Source of the DNA: Mesorhizobium escarrei
GTDB taxonomy: Bacteria; Pseudomonadota; Alphaproteobacteria; Rhizobiales; Rhizobiaceae
Direction: 5' to 3'
Assembly (NCBI RefSeq): GCF_935825525.1
Contig: NZ_CAKXZT010000113.1
Span: 1-64,000, forward strand
DNA length: 64,000 bases
A program made the translations under genes and the position numbers. The notes beneath the pieces are model-generated. The model worked only from the letters and a program-made list of their open reading frames with translations. It was not told where the DNA came from and did not search any database. Of the stretch, positions 28,033 through 37,318 are shown piece by piece; the first letter of the stretch is position 1, and each line of letters opens with the position of its first letter.

Positions 28033-29535
28033 TCAGCGAGCGGCGCCCGATTTTAGAATCTCCTGCCCAAGCCGAACCGTCTCGCGCACCAGCAAGTCCA
28101 GATCGTCGCGCCGCGTGCGGTGGTTGTTGATCGCTACCCTGAGGCAATGCTGGCCGTGCACTGTCGTATCCGAAAGGGCGGCGATGCCTTCTTCCTGCAG
28201 CCGCAGCATGATCTCGGTGTTGAGAGCTTTCTGCCGCTCTCCCGTCAGCCCGTCGCCGCGGTAGCGAAAACAGACGATGTTGATGTTCGGCGGCGCGACC
28301 AGTTCCAGCAGCGGCTCGGCCTCGATCAGCGTGCCGAGCATGTGGCCTTGTGCGATGTTCTGGTCGATCAGGCGGCCGAATTTCTCGATGCCGTGCTGCT
28401 TCAGCGCCATCCACACTTTCAGCGCGCGAAAACCGCGTGACGTCTGCAGGCCAAAATCATGCAGCCACTGGCCCGAGGCGAGGCCGCGCGGCGTCGATTC
28501 GAGATATTCCGGCGTCACCGCGAACGTGCTGCGATGGGCCGCGGCGTCCCTAATCAGCACGCAGCCGACCTCGAAAGGAGCGTGCAGCCATTTATGCGGG
28601 TCGAGCGCGATCGAGTGGGCGTGCTCGATGCCGGCAACGCGGTGGGAATTTTCCGGCGCGATGGCGATCAGCGCGCCGATGCAGCCGTCGACATGAAACC
28701 AGAGGTCTTCCTGCGCCGCCAGCCTTGCAAGCGCCTGCAGATCGTCGATCGCGCCGGTGTTGACGGTGCCGGCCGTGCCGATCACGCAGGCCGGCCGAAA
28801 ACCCGCCTGGCGGTCGTCGGCGATGGCCGACCGCAACGCATCGATGTCGATCCGCAATCCGGCATCGGTCGGGATGCGGCGCAGCGCCCGGTTGCCGAGG
28901 CCGAGCGCCTCCATCGCCTTGCGGTGGCAGGAGTGAAGCTGGTCCGAGCCATAGAAACGCAGCGGCTTGTCGATGGCGGCAACGCCATGCTCGCGCACGT
29001 CGATGCCGGCCTTGACATTGCGTGCCACGGTCAGCCCGATGATGTTGGCCATCGAGCCGCCGCTGACCAGCGTGCCGCTGGCTGATGGCGGAAAGCCCAT
29101 CATCTGCTTGCACCAGTCGACGACCTGGCTGTCCATCAGCGCGGCGGCATGGTTGCCGCCGCCGAGGTTGGAGCCCTGGATCGCCGCCAGGAAATCGCCG
29201 AGCGCCCCGGTGAAATTGCTCGATCCCATATACCAGGACCAGAAGCGAGGATGGATGTTGCCCATCGGGTAGGCCATCACGTTCTCGACGACCTCGCCGT
29301 AGATTTGGGCAAGCGGTTGAGCCGATTGCGGTAGCGGTGCCGCGAAAAATTCTCTCACCTCCGCCGGCATCTCCTGCCACACCGGGCGTTCGCGGACATC
29401 GCGCAGATAGTCGACGGCGTCGTCGACGATCCGGTGCGACAACGCCTGCACATCGGCCCAGTCGACCGGATCGAGCGTTTCTTCGGCAACCATACCGGCA
29501 GTGCCGGCGGCTTTCAGCATGGCGTCCATCCGCAT
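28033..29535 (-). CDS. PLP-dependent amino-acid decarboxylase (group II)
   Basis: A fold-type I decarboxylase of about 500 aa. Seen: HPRFWSWYMGSSNFTGALGDFL in the N-terminal half, the cofactor-binding TSGGSM-like stretch LVSGGSMANIIGLTVARN, the Asp before the active site in WFHVDGCIGAL, and the PLP lysine in ALDPHKWLHAPFEVG. Substrates in this group include aromatic amino acids, glutamate and diaminobutyrate; the sequence alone does not decide. Start set at ATG 29535 (MRMDAML); an earlier TTG at 29550 touches the upstream gene. The 15-bp gap to the cysteine-synthase-like gene indicates one transcript. Confidence 0.87.
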   Translation of the reverse strand: MRMDAMLKAAGTAGMVAEETLDPVDWADVQALSHRIVDDAVDYLRDVRERPVWQEMPAEVREFFAAPLPQSAQPLAQIYGEVVENVMAYPMGNIHPRFWSWYMGSSNFTGALGDFLAAIQGSNLGGGNHAAALMDSQVVDWCKQMMGFPPSASGTLVSGGSMANIIGLTVARNVKAGIDVREHGVAAIDKPLRFYGSDQLHSCHRKAMEALGLGNRALRRIPTDAGLRIDIDALRSAIADDRQAGFRPACVIGTAGTVNTGAIDDLQALARLAAQEDLWFHVDGCIGALIAIAPENSHRVAGIEHAHSIALDPHKWLHAPFEVGCVLIRDAAAHRSTFAVTPEYLESTPRGLASGQWLHDFGLQTSRGFRALKVWMALKQHGIEKFGRLIDQNIAQGHMLGTLIEAEPLLELVAPPNINIVCFRYRGDGLTGERQKALNTEIMLRLQEEGIAALSDTTVHGQHCLRVAINNHRTRRDDLDLLVRETVRLGQEILKSGAAR

Positions 29536-29550
29536 TGCTCCCGATGGCAA

Positions 29551-30639
29551 TTATTCGGCCGGGAACTGGCAGCCCGGCGTTGAGCGCGACAGCGCGACCT
29601 CCTCGGCGTCCATCTCGGCTTCGATGCCGTCGAACAGCGGCGTCGTCATGTAGCGTTCGCCGGTGTCGGGAAGCATGCACAGGATCACCGAGCCGGGTGC
29701 GGCTTTTTCGGCGATCTGGCGCGCCACCGCAAAACTGGCTCCGCCGGAAATGCCGGTGAAAATCCCTTCCTTCTGCGCCAGCGCCTTGGCCCATTTGATG
29801 CCCTCGGGCCCGGCAATCGGCACCACCTCGTCGTAGAGATTGGCGTCGACCGCCTCCTGCAGGACGTTGGGAATGAAGTCCGGCGTCCAGCCCTGGATCG
29901 GGTGCGGCTCGAAGGCCGGATGGCTGGCGGCGGGTGCGCCGTCGGCGCCGCGCTCCTGTGCCTTGCCGCTGCCGATGAGCTGGGCATTGGCGGGTTCGGC
30001 CAGCACAATCCGGGTTGCGGGACGCTCGCGGCGCAGCACGCGCCCGACACCGACGACGGTGCCGCCGGTTCCGTAGCCGGTGACGAAGCAGTCGAGCCGC
30101 GATCCGGCGAAGTCGTTGATGATCTCGCGCGCCGTCGTCGCCTCGTGAATGGCGGCATTGGCCTTGGTCTCGAACTGGCGGGCCAGGAACCAGCCATTGG
30201 CCTCGGCGAGCTCGACCGCCTTATTGTACATGCCAAAACCCTTGTGGGCGCGCGGCGTCAGCACCACCTTGGCGCCCAGCATGCGCATCAGCTTGCGCCG
30301 CTCGATGGAGAAACTGTCGGCCATCGTCACCACCAGCGGATAGCCCTTCTGCGCGCAGACCATGGCTAGGCCGATGCCGGTGTTGCCGCTGGTTGCCTCG
30401 ACGACGGTCTGGCCCGGTTTCAGGGCGCCGCTGCGCTCGCCCTCCTCGATTATGTTGAGCGCCAGCCGGTCCTTCACCGACGCCGCCGGATTGAAGAACT
30501 CGGCCTTCACATAGATCGTCACATGATCGGGGCCGAGATTGTTTATCCTGATCACCGGCGTGTCGCCGACCGTGTCGATAATGCTGTCGAACAGGCGGCC
30601 GCGGCCAGCCGTGGTTCTGATTTTCCGTTGCTGCAACAT
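29551..30639 (-). CDS. Cysteine-synthase-like PLP enzyme (beta-replacement family)
   Basis: A fold-type II PLP enzyme, 362 aa, with ASVKDRLAL (PLP Lys56), the phosphate loop TSGNTGIG and GTGGTVVGVGRVL. It carries a C-terminal extension of about 40 residues (TPLFDGIEAEMDAEEVALSR) beyond ordinary CysK. Start set at ATG 30639 after a GGGGAGAGC ribosome site. It lies first in an operon with the decarboxylase. This is not the CBS-domain enzyme of 19179-20606, so the window has two distinct beta-replacement enzymes. The pairing with a decarboxylase suggests synthesis of a non-standard amino acid or amine (for example from diaminopropionate), but the product cannot be inferred. Confidence 0.86.
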   Translation of the reverse strand: MLQQRKIRTTAGRGRLFDSIIDTVGDTPVIRINNLGPDHVTIYVKAEFFNPAASVKDRLALNIIEEGERSGALKPGQTVVEATSGNTGIGLAMVCAQKGYPLVVTMADSFSIERRKLMRMLGAKVVLTPRAHKGFGMYNKAVELAEANGWFLARQFETKANAAIHEATTAREIINDFAGSRLDCFVTGYGTGGTVVGVGRVLRRERPATRIVLAEPANAQLIGSGKAQERGADGAPAASHPAFEPHPIQGWTPDFIPNVLQEAVDANLYDEVVPIAGPEGIKWAKALAQKEGIFTGISGGASFAVARQIAEKAAPGSVILCMLPDTGERYMTTPLFDGIEAEMDAEEVALSRSTPGCQFPAE

Positions 30640-30856
30640 GTCTGCTCTCCCCTTATTGTTGTCGTCACGAGGTGTCGTCGTCACGAGCTGGTTACAAACC
30701 GGTGGCCTGGGCGGCGAGGTTTCGAGACCTTGCCGCAGTACGCTTGCTTTGCCGGCATGTGGCCCGGAAAAGGGCGATGCCAGCAGCCGGCGCGGAAATT
30801 CGTTGCCGGATGCACTCTATCGCTTTCGATGGTAGAACAGAGGACAACTGGCCAGC

Positions 30857-32941
30857 GTGGGAGCAAGCGTGGAAACGCACGTGGAATCCGCTCGATCGAG
30901 CCTGGACGGCGCAACGGCCGGGCTGTCCGTGCGGCTGCTCGGACCGCTGACGGTCATCCGCGACGGCGCCACCGTGCAACTGCCGGCATCGCGCAAGCTG
31001 CGCGCGCTCTTCGCCTATCTGGCGCTCGCGCCGCATGCCGTCGGCCGCAGCCGTCTGTGCCAGCTTTTGTGGGATGTGCCGAATGATCCGAGGGGCGAGC
31101 TTCGCTGGTGCCTCAGCAAGCTCAGGGGCGTCCTCGACGAACCGGATCGCCGCAGGATCGAAACGCCTGGCGATACGATCGAGCTTGATCTGAAAGGCGT
31201 TTCCGTCGACGCGATCGACATCGCCTCGGCCGCCGCTAGAGGAATCGAGACGCTCGATCTGCAGCGGCTGCAGGCCTTGTCCGGGCTGTTCCTCGGCGAT
31301 TTCCTCGACGGGCTGGAGATCGACCGCAGCCCGCATTTCAACAGCTGGCTGATCGCGCAACGCCGCCGCTTCAGCTCATGGCATGCCGCCATTCTGGAAC
31401 ATCTCGTCAACAAGCTTCCGGCGGATGCCGACGAGATGTCCGCGCATCTGGAGAAATGGGTGGAACTCGCTCCCTTCGGCGGGCGTGCGCATCTGGCTCT
31501 TCTGACAAGGCTGGCGCAGCGCGGGCAGATCGCCGCGTGCGAGGAACATCTCGCTTCCGCGGCGCAGCTGTTTGCTTCCGAGGATCTGGATTTCGAACCC
31601 GTTCGTGAGGCATGGCGGACGATTCGCAGCGAACGCCCGACCGCGACGCTCTGGGCGCGACCGGCACTCGTGCCCGTGGTCCCGCAAGCGGAAATTATGC
31701 TTCCCGATTCCGGTGTTGCTGCATCGTGCAAGACCTCGCTCGCGATAATGCCGTTTGTCGAGGAGGCAGCTGTCGACGACCCTCGCGGCGGCCCCTTTCG
31801 CGGTGGCCCCTCTCGCGGTGGATTGGCCGACGGCCTCACCCACGACATCATCACCCGCCTGGCCAAGCTCAGGGATTTCTTCGTCATCGCCCGTGGCTCG
31901 GTCTTTGCGCTGGCGGAGAAAAACATCGCGCCGGAAGATGCCGGCCGGCGGCTCAACGTTGACTATGTCGCCACCGGGACGGTGCGCAGCCAGGTAGGCC
32001 GTGTCGTGGTCTCAGTCGAACTTGTCGAGGTGCGCACCGCCAGGATCGTCTGGGCCGAGACGTTCGAACGCAAGCCCGACGATATCTTTGCCGTCCTTGA
32101 CGATATCGGCAACAGCATCGTCTCGTCGATCTCAGCCGAGATCGAGATGGTTGAGCGCAACCGCGCCATGCTGAAACCCCCCAACTCGCTGAACGCCTGG
32201 GAGGCCTACCATCGGGGTCTCTGGCACATGTATCGCTTCACCCGCACCGAAAACGAGCAGGCCCGGCATTTCTTCGGCATGGCCCTGAAGCTCGATCCGA
32301 CCTTCGCCCGTGCCTATGCCGGCCTGTCCTTCACCCATTGGCAAAGCGCCTTTCAGCGCTGGGGAGACCGCGACCGGGAAAGCGCCCTCGCCCTCGAGAC
32401 CGCCGGCCAAAGTCTTCTGGTCGACGATCACAATCCGGCCGCGCACTGGGCTATGGGCCGGGCTCTGTGGCTGCGCGGCGAGCACGACGGCTCTCTCATC
32501 GAGCTGGAACGGGCCGTGGACCTCAGCCCGAACTTCGCGCTCGGCCACTACGCGCTTTCGTTCGTACACTCGCAGTCGGGTGATCCGAACGCGGCGATCG
32601 GTTCATCCGACCATTCGCGTCATCTGAGCCCGTTCGATCCGCTGCTGTTCGGCATGCTCGGCGCCAGGGCGATGGCGCATGTCCGGCTCGGCCAGTTCGA
32701 AGAGGCCGCCGAATGGGCGCTGAAGGCAGCCGCCCGTCCCAACGCCCACGCCATCATCCTGGCAATCGCGGCGCACTGCCTTGCGCTGGCGGGGCGGCTT
32801 GACGAGGCCCGCACTTTCGCGGCCGCCATCCGCAAGACGTTGCCGAACTACTGTGCCGACGATTTCATCGCCACCTTCCGCTTCGAGCCGGACGCCGCAG
32901 CACTGTTCCGGCAAGGCGCCAGGCGCATCGGGTTGGGGTGA
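30857..32941 (+). CDS. Large winged-helix/BTAD/TPR transcriptional regulator
   Basis: 694 aa. About 24-100: an OmpR/SARP-type winged helix (LLGPLTVIRDGATVQLPASR ... LCQLLWDVPNDPRGELRWCL). About 105-265: a bacterial transcriptional activator (BTAD) helical domain. About 293-425: a TolB-like or adenylate-cyclase-associated region (SLAIMPFVEE ... GLTHDIITRLAKLRDFFVIA). About 430-680: TPR-type repeats. There is no cyclase catalytic domain. A GTG start is used. It is divergent from the cysteine-synthase-like/decarboxylase operon across 217 bp, so it is a candidate regulator of it. A short Gly-Pro-Arg repeat (GGPFRGGPSRGG, near residue 313) interrupts the TolB-like part. Confidence 0.86.
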   Translation: MGASVETHVESARSSLDGATAGLSVRLLGPLTVIRDGATVQLPASRKLRALFAYLALAPHAVGRSRLCQLLWDVPNDPRGELRWCLSKLRGVLDEPDRRRIETPGDTIELDLKGVSVDAIDIASAAARGIETLDLQRLQALSGLFLGDFLDGLEIDRSPHFNSWLIAQRRRFSSWHAAILEHLVNKLPADADEMSAHLEKWVELAPFGGRAHLALLTRLAQRGQIAACEEHLASAAQLFASEDLDFEPVREAWRTIRSERPTATLWARPALVPVVPQAEIMLPDSGVAASCKTSLAIMPFVEEAAVDDPRGGPFRGGPSRGGLADGLTHDIITRLAKLRDFFVIARGSVFALAEKNIAPEDAGRRLNVDYVATGTVRSQVGRVVVSVELVEVRTARIVWAETFERKPDDIFAVLDDIGNSIVSSISAEIEMVERNRAMLKPPNSLNAWEAYHRGLWHMYRFTRTENEQARHFFGMALKLDPTFARAYAGLSFTHWQSAFQRWGDRDRESALALETAGQSLLVDDHNPAAHWAMGRALWLRGEHDGSLIELERAVDLSPNFALGHYALSFVHSQSGDPNAAIGSSDHSRHLSPFDPLLFGMLGARAMAHVRLGQFEEAAEWALKAAARPNAHAIILAIAAHCLALAGRLDEARTFAAAIRKTLPNYCADDFIATFRFEPDAAALFRQGARRIGLG

Positions 32942-32966
32942 TCACGCGGCCCTGACGGTGGAGAGC

Positions 32967-33118
32967 TTCCCTCCTCCCTTTTTGGGAGAAGGTGGATCGG
33001 CGCGCAGCGCCGAGACGGTTGAGGGGTGCTGGACGGATCGCCGTGGTGCCAAGCTGGAACACCCCTCATCCGACCGAGCTTCGCTCGGCCACCTTCTCCC
33101 ACAGGGGAGAAGGGGGAG
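32967..33118. repeat. Intergenic palindrome, last copy of the repeat set
   Basis: The arms CCCTTTTTGGGAGAAGGTGG and CCACCTTCTCCCACAGGGGA pair, as do GCGCGCAGCGCCGAG-type and GAGCTTCGCTCGGCC blocks; AACACCCCTCATCCGACC mirrors GGTTGAGGGGTGCT. It is the right-most intergenic repeat of this kind in the window; none is seen from 33119 to 64000. Confidence 0.8.
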
Positions 33119-33121
33119 CAT

Positions 33122-33367
33122 CTATATGCCGAGCATCGACTTGGCTTGGTTGAGCGCAGCCTCTGATCCTGCATGATCGCCGGCGGCGTGCAATTTCTCG
33201 CCCTGGGCGCGCAGTTCCTTGACTTTGGTCTTGTCCGCCTCGGCGATGGTCGCGGTCGGCAACGCCGCGTCGATCTCGGCCATGATGGTCGGGCATGAAT
33301 TCGCAAAGGCTGTCGCAGGAACGACCGCCAGGAAAACCGCAAGCGAAATTGATCGTAACATGGACAT
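33122..33367 (-). CDS. Small exported helical protein, function unknown
   Basis: 81 aa with a clear signal peptide (MSMLRSISLAVFLAVVPATAFA, about residues 1-22) and a mature helical part (CPTIMAEIDAALP ... EALNQAKSMLGI) with one cysteine. ATG 33367 follows AAGGGAGAA at good spacing. Similar short periplasmic proteins occur in Mesorhizobium; no function is known. Confidence 0.72.
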   Translation of the reverse strand: MSMLRSISLAVFLAVVPATAFANSCPTIMAEIDAALPTATIAEADKTKVKELRAQGEKLHAAGDHAGSEAALNQAKSMLGI

Positions 33368-33603
33368 TTCTCCCTTGCCGGAACACGCAATTTCGGCGAC
33401 CGGCATAGGAACGGTACAGCGAATGCCCGAACGTGCCAATCACGATGATGCCGCTGGGTTGAGGCACGCTGCGGTCGGTCGGGCTTTTTCTCGCGGTTTC
33501 TGAACCTTTCACCACGGCAGGTCGCCAACTTCGTCACGTCCGAAGTCGACGCGAGGTTCGCGGCAATCGTCAGATCGCCGCGAAATCCTTCGACCAGATC
33601 GGA

Positions 33604-33930
33604 TCAGGTGGGCTGAACGGATTTGACATTGCCGTCCGTATCGACAAGGCAGCTTGTCTTTTTGCCGCTGGCATCGAGTTCGACCTGATAGGTTTTGGAA
33701 TCGATCTTGCCTGATGAAACCGGAAGTATTTTGGTGCTATCGGCGCCGCTCGCCTTGGCGACCGCGTCGGCACAAAGCAGCTGAATGTCCGCCGGGGCCG
33801 TCTCGACCTTGGTCCTGGACATCTGGTCCTGAGGCGGCGGCGGCGGCGCGCTGACGCAAGCGCTCAAGGCAGCCAAGAATCCAATTGCTATTGCCCGGAT
33901 CGAAGATCTCACTGAAGATTTTGCCGACAT
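33604..33930 (-). CDS. Small lipoprotein, function unknown
   Basis: 108 aa. The N terminus RSSIRAIAIGFLAALSAC carries a lipobox (LSAC, Cys25), followed by a proline tract (SAPPPPPQDQ) and a compact domain ending in a PepSY-like KTYQVELDASGKKTSCLVD, which suggests a peptidase-inhibitor or substrate-like fold. ATG 33930 fits the lipoprotein signal; the frame upstream is not coding. Same strand as, and 55 bp after, the L,D-transpeptidase gene. Confidence 0.75.
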   Translation of the reverse strand: MSAKSSVRSSIRAIAIGFLAALSACVSAPPPPPQDQMSRTKVETAPADIQLLCADAVAKASGADSTKILPVSSGKIDSKTYQVELDASGKKTSCLVDTDGNVKSVQPT

Positions 33931-33985
33931 TGCTTGTCCCTCTCCGAATGCCGCTTCACATACCCCGGCTTCACACACCCGGGCT

Positions 33986-34678
33986 TCACACACCCTTGTA
34001 AAGTGCCGCCCCCTGCATGAGAACGATGACCTTGGCCCCAACCTTGACGCGCGATGCCAGATCGGTGATGTCGTCGTTCCGCATCCGGATACACCCTGAT
34101 GACACGTCGAGCCCGATCGTCCACGGCTCCGGCGTGCCGTGTATCCGGTAGATCGTGTCCTGGTCGCGCTCATACAGATAGAGCGCCCTGGCGCCGAGCG
34201 GGTTGTCCGGCCCCCCCGGCATGCCTCCCGCATGTTTGACCGCATTTGGATCACGAGCAATCATTTCGGCCGGAGGCGTCCAGGTCGGCCATTCCGCCAT
34301 GCGGCCGACGCGCACGATGCCGGCCCATCCAAAGCCTTCCCGGCCCACCCCGATACCATAGCGCATGGCACGCTGCCCCGGCTGCACAAGGTAGAGAAAA
34401 TGCTGGTTGCCGTCGATGATGATCGTACCCGGCACTTCCGCGGTGCGGAACTTGACCATCTGCGGGCGAAACGCCTCTGGCACTTCATTATGCGCGGCAT
34501 AGTATTTGCGCGCCTTGGTACGGTCATAGTCCACCCATTTACGGGTTTTCGGATCGAAAACCTGTGTTCCCGCAGCCAGCGCCGCCACCGCGACAAGACC
34601 GAGCGCCATCGCGACAATTGCCGTAAGGGATTTCCGCTGGAGAGCGGCGCGTCCCGCGATCATCAGCTTTCCGTTCAT
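33986..34678 (-). CDS. L,D-transpeptidase (YkuD domain)
   Basis: Forms 3-3 cross-links or attaches proteins to peptidoglycan. A membrane or signal segment (about 18-37, ending ALA) precedes the YkuD domain (about 84-225), with the catalytic His180 (RIHGTPEP) and Cys196 in the SSGCIRMRNDD motif. 230 aa from ATG 34678. The start overlaps the stop of the betaine-binding-like gene by 4 bp (TCAT on the plus strand, 34675-34678), so translation is coupled. Confidence 0.92.
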   Translation of the reverse strand: MNGKLMIAGRAALQRKSLTAIVAMALGLVAVAALAAGTQVFDPKTRKWVDYDRTKARKYYAAHNEVPEAFRPQMVKFRTAEVPGTIIIDGNQHFLYLVQPGQRAMRYGIGVGREGFGWAGIVRVGRMAEWPTWTPPAEMIARDPNAVKHAGGMPGGPDNPLGARALYLYERDQDTIYRIHGTPEPWTIGLDVSSGCIRMRNDDITDLASRVKVGAKVIVLMQGAALYKGV

Positions 34679-35640
34679 GGATTTGCCCACCCGTGCACCC
34701 GAGCGCCCTGCGCGGCAACCCATTGTTTGGCGTACTCGTAAGGATCCTGACGCTCTACCTGGAGCGCATAACTCATCTTCGTGACGTCGTCGGGCTTGAA
34801 GTCGACCCGTTCCAGGAACTCGACCACCTTGGGATATTTTTTGCGCAATGAGGTGGCGAAAGCGATGTGGAAATGTGCGGTATCCCATGACACCGGCGCG
34901 CTGGACTTCGAGACCCAGAGCGGGTCCTCGGAAGGCAGCACGATCTTCCACTTTGCCGGGTCAAAAGGCGGCTCGGTAAGCCGGACAATGTCGTGCAGTT
35001 TAAACACGTGATGCGGCGCGTAGCAGGCAAACACCATCGGATGAGCCGTAGCAACCGCGGCATCGACAGCCGCCATTCCGACATCCTCCGGCGTCTCCAG
35101 CAATGTCATTGTCTTGGCGTAGCCATAGCTGTTGGCGCGTACGCGCTCGATAGCCGTCGAGGACCAACCCTCGGCGCCAATCCAGAGTTCCCCATGTCCG
35201 TCCCGATCAGTGTCCAACGCGGCGGTTTTGTGCGGGTCGGTGAGGTCCGAAATGTCACGAATGCCAAATTTGTCGGCAGTTTCGCGGGTAGCGCATATGC
35301 CTTGCCATGCCGGCACACCGATGGGACTGATGGCTACGGTGCCGGCGCCGTCGACATACTTCTTCACCAGATTGTCCAGGTTGGGCAGCCAGATTTCGGG
35401 ATGAATATCCACCTCGCCCGAATCGAGGCCGGCAAAGGCAATAAGCGTCCCCATCTCGCGCACATCGGCATCGAGCCCGAAATGGTCCTTCAGGCTGACC
35501 TTGAGGATGTTCGCCGTCGCCTGGCCCGAGGGCCAGTTCGGCATTGCAATGACAAGATCAGCCGCGTGGACCGGGACCGCCAGCATCGTCAATGCCGCCA
35601 GCGAAATTTTCCGCAGGCACTGCCGAAATCGATTGTGCAT
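34675..35640 (-). CDS. Glycine betaine/choline-type ABC substrate-binding protein (OpuAC family)
   Basis: A signal peptide (about 1-26, ending VHA-A) is followed by an OpuAC-type receptor: LVIAMPNWPSGQATANILKV, EMGTLIAFAGLDSGEVDIHPEIWLP and the later FACYAPHHVFKLHDIV. These receptors bind quaternary amines in an aromatic box; several Trp and Tyr are present but the box cannot be assigned by eye. 321 aa. No permease or ATPase gene is adjacent. The gene is coupled to an L,D-transpeptidase, which suggests an osmotic or envelope-stress pairing. Confidence 0.86.
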   Translation of the reverse strand: MHNRFRQCLRKISLAALTMLAVPVHAADLVIAMPNWPSGQATANILKVSLKDHFGLDADVREMGTLIAFAGLDSGEVDIHPEIWLPNLDNLVKKYVDGAGTVAISPIGVPAWQGICATRETADKFGIRDISDLTDPHKTAALDTDRDGHGELWIGAEGWSSTAIERVRANSYGYAKTMTLLETPEDVGMAAVDAAVATAHPMVFACYAPHHVFKLHDIVRLTEPPFDPAKWKIVLPSEDPLWVSKSSAPVSWDTAHFHIAFATSLRKKYPKVVEFLERVDFKPDDVTKMSYALQVERQDPYEYAKQWVAAQGARVHGWANP

Positions 35641-35930
35641 TTCTCTCCCCTCGCTTCGGTGCTGAAACGAACCGGGACGGGACCAATCTGTCACGGCAAG
35701 CACCGAGTTGTGACAGCAGCCCCATCTTCTGACGGCAACTGCTGAAGGTGCGACAATGCATTCGCCAAAGAGAGCGCCGTCACGTGCCGCCCCTGCACGC
35801 TACTCGATGACATTCCGTATGGGAAGATGCTCAAACACGGCCGCCAGGCCCCGACTGGGCCGATGATCTCATCGGTCACTTTCCGATCCGAGAAGGCGCC
35901 GACAAGCGGATTGGATTGGGGTGTAATCTT

Positions 35931-36267
35931 TCAGCATGGAACAGCATGGAGACCTCGAACCTGGGAATCGCTCTCGCAAACGGAGAAACTGCTCCACCAC
36001 GCCAATGCCGCAGTGTGGGTCCCGATTTCATGCTCCCGAAAATCGAAACTTAAGGAGACGGCCGTCTCTCCGTCGGGCACTGCACCCGTTGCCGGCCACG
36101 CGGCGTGGCGTAACGTAGAGCGTGGCGTGCCAGGAGTGGTTCATCCAAGGCGCGTGCGCGAGGCGGTACTTGCCGACGATCTGCGCCCACAGATGCAGTG
36201 CAGTACAAGTCTCAGCCCAGTCGGCGTAGGGCAGCAAGGGCCAGTCAGTCTTGTTGTCCTGGGTCAT
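35931..36267 (-). pseudogene. DUF5996-family gene, frameshifted remnant
   Basis: From ATG 36267 the product starts as a clear DUF5996 protein (WPLLPYADWAETCTALHLWA, then IVGKYRLAHAPWMNHSWHAT). Near 36095 the frame breaks. In another frame it resumes with AVPDGETAVSLSFDFREHEI, and it ends at a stop at 35931. The family is about 300 aa; only about a third remains. Function of the family is unknown. Confidence 0.75.
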
Positions 36268-36398
36268 CGACCGGCTGCCTGTCCTGGCGCTTCTCCTGCG
36301 TTCCGAACCTCGGCAACGAGATGTTATCAGCACACGTCAAACTCGTTGTTTGCTTGATTTATGACGTCCGTGCGCCTTCTGATTAGCCCATCACCCGA

Positions 36399-37229
36399 TC
36401 AAGATCTGCCGATCCCCAGGGCGGCTAGCGACCTCGGCGGCAGAACCTTGGGGCCGCGGGCGTTCTTCGCGGCCCAGTCGAGCGCGAAGTCCGCGACCTC
36501 CTCCCAGCCCGGCTGAATGCAGGTCCAGTGCGAGCGGTTGGGGTAGATTTGGAGCTCGGTGTGCGACGGCGCTTGCTTCTGCTTCTCGAACATGGCCTTG
36601 GTCATCTTAGCCTGGGCGATGAGGTCGATACCGCCGCCGATGAGCAGAAGAGGTGCGCGATCGGGGTTGTCCCAGCGGATCTTGCCTGCGGCCGAGACCA
36701 GACCGTCCCAGTAGACCTTCCCCGCCGTGGGGACGATGTAGCCGTCGTACATGGCATCGAGCTGCGCCGGCGGTACGGTCTGTGCGAAACGCGTGCTGAA
36801 GAACCTGCGCGACATGGTCATGACACGGCGCCAGCTTCCCCAGGAAAAGAACACGGGGAAGGTCGACTTGATGGTCTGCCACCCGACCAGCACGCCGGAG
36901 GTCGGCGCAGGGTCAATGACGACGCCGGCCGCGCCGAGCCCGCGGTCAAGCAGGTGCTGGGTGACCGTGCCGCCGAACGAGTGTCCAATTAGGATTGGCG
37001 GCTCCGGCAGCGCGCGGATGAGGCGATCGTAGTGATTGATGATCTCGTTGATGCCTACCGTGGAGAGAGCGGGGTTCGGGGACGCCCGTAGCTCGGCTGG
37101 AGAGCGGTCGTTGAGAGGCCAGGATGGGGCTATGACGGTGTAGCCCCTCGCTTCGTAGCGGGCCTTGAAGCCTTCCCAGCTGCGGGCATTCAGCCAGGCG
37201 CCATGGATTAGCATGATGGTCTTGGACAT
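36399..37229 (-). CDS. Alpha/beta hydrolase
   Basis: 276 aa. The oxyanion-hole motif LIHGAWLNARSWEGF (7-21) and the nucleophile elbow GHSFGG (Ser84) are intact; the catalytic acid is probably in LLLIGGGIDLIAQ and the His in NRSHWTC. It resembles the non-heme haloperoxidase or pheromone-shutdown-like esterases of unknown substrate. It reads in the same direction as the exported isochorismatase-fold gene upstream (89-bp gap), so it may share the 38146-38210 promoter. Confidence 0.88.
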   Translation of the reverse strand: MSKTIMLIHGAWLNARSWEGFKARYEARGYTVIAPSWPLNDRSPAELRASPNPALSTVGINEIINHYDRLIRALPEPPILIGHSFGGTVTQHLLDRGLGAAGVVIDPAPTSGVLVGWQTIKSTFPVFFSWGSWRRVMTMSRRFFSTRFAQTVPPAQLDAMYDGYIVPTAGKVYWDGLVSAAGKIRWDNPDRAPLLLIGGGIDLIAQAKMTKAMFEKQKQAPSHTELQIYPNRSHWTCIQPGWEEVADFALDWAAKNARGPKVLPPRSLAALGIGRS

Positions 37230-37318
37230 TGGTCACTCCATCGGGTCTGCTTAGTAGCTGGGCAGTGTCCGTTGCGTCGACATCCTGCCATCGGATCAAG
37301 CTTGCGGCCATCGTGAGG

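Noticed and set aside
35827..36357. A 176-codon plus-strand frame
   Set aside because: It overlaps the DUF5996 remnant, whose minus-strand frames carry recognisable homology; the plus frame carries none.
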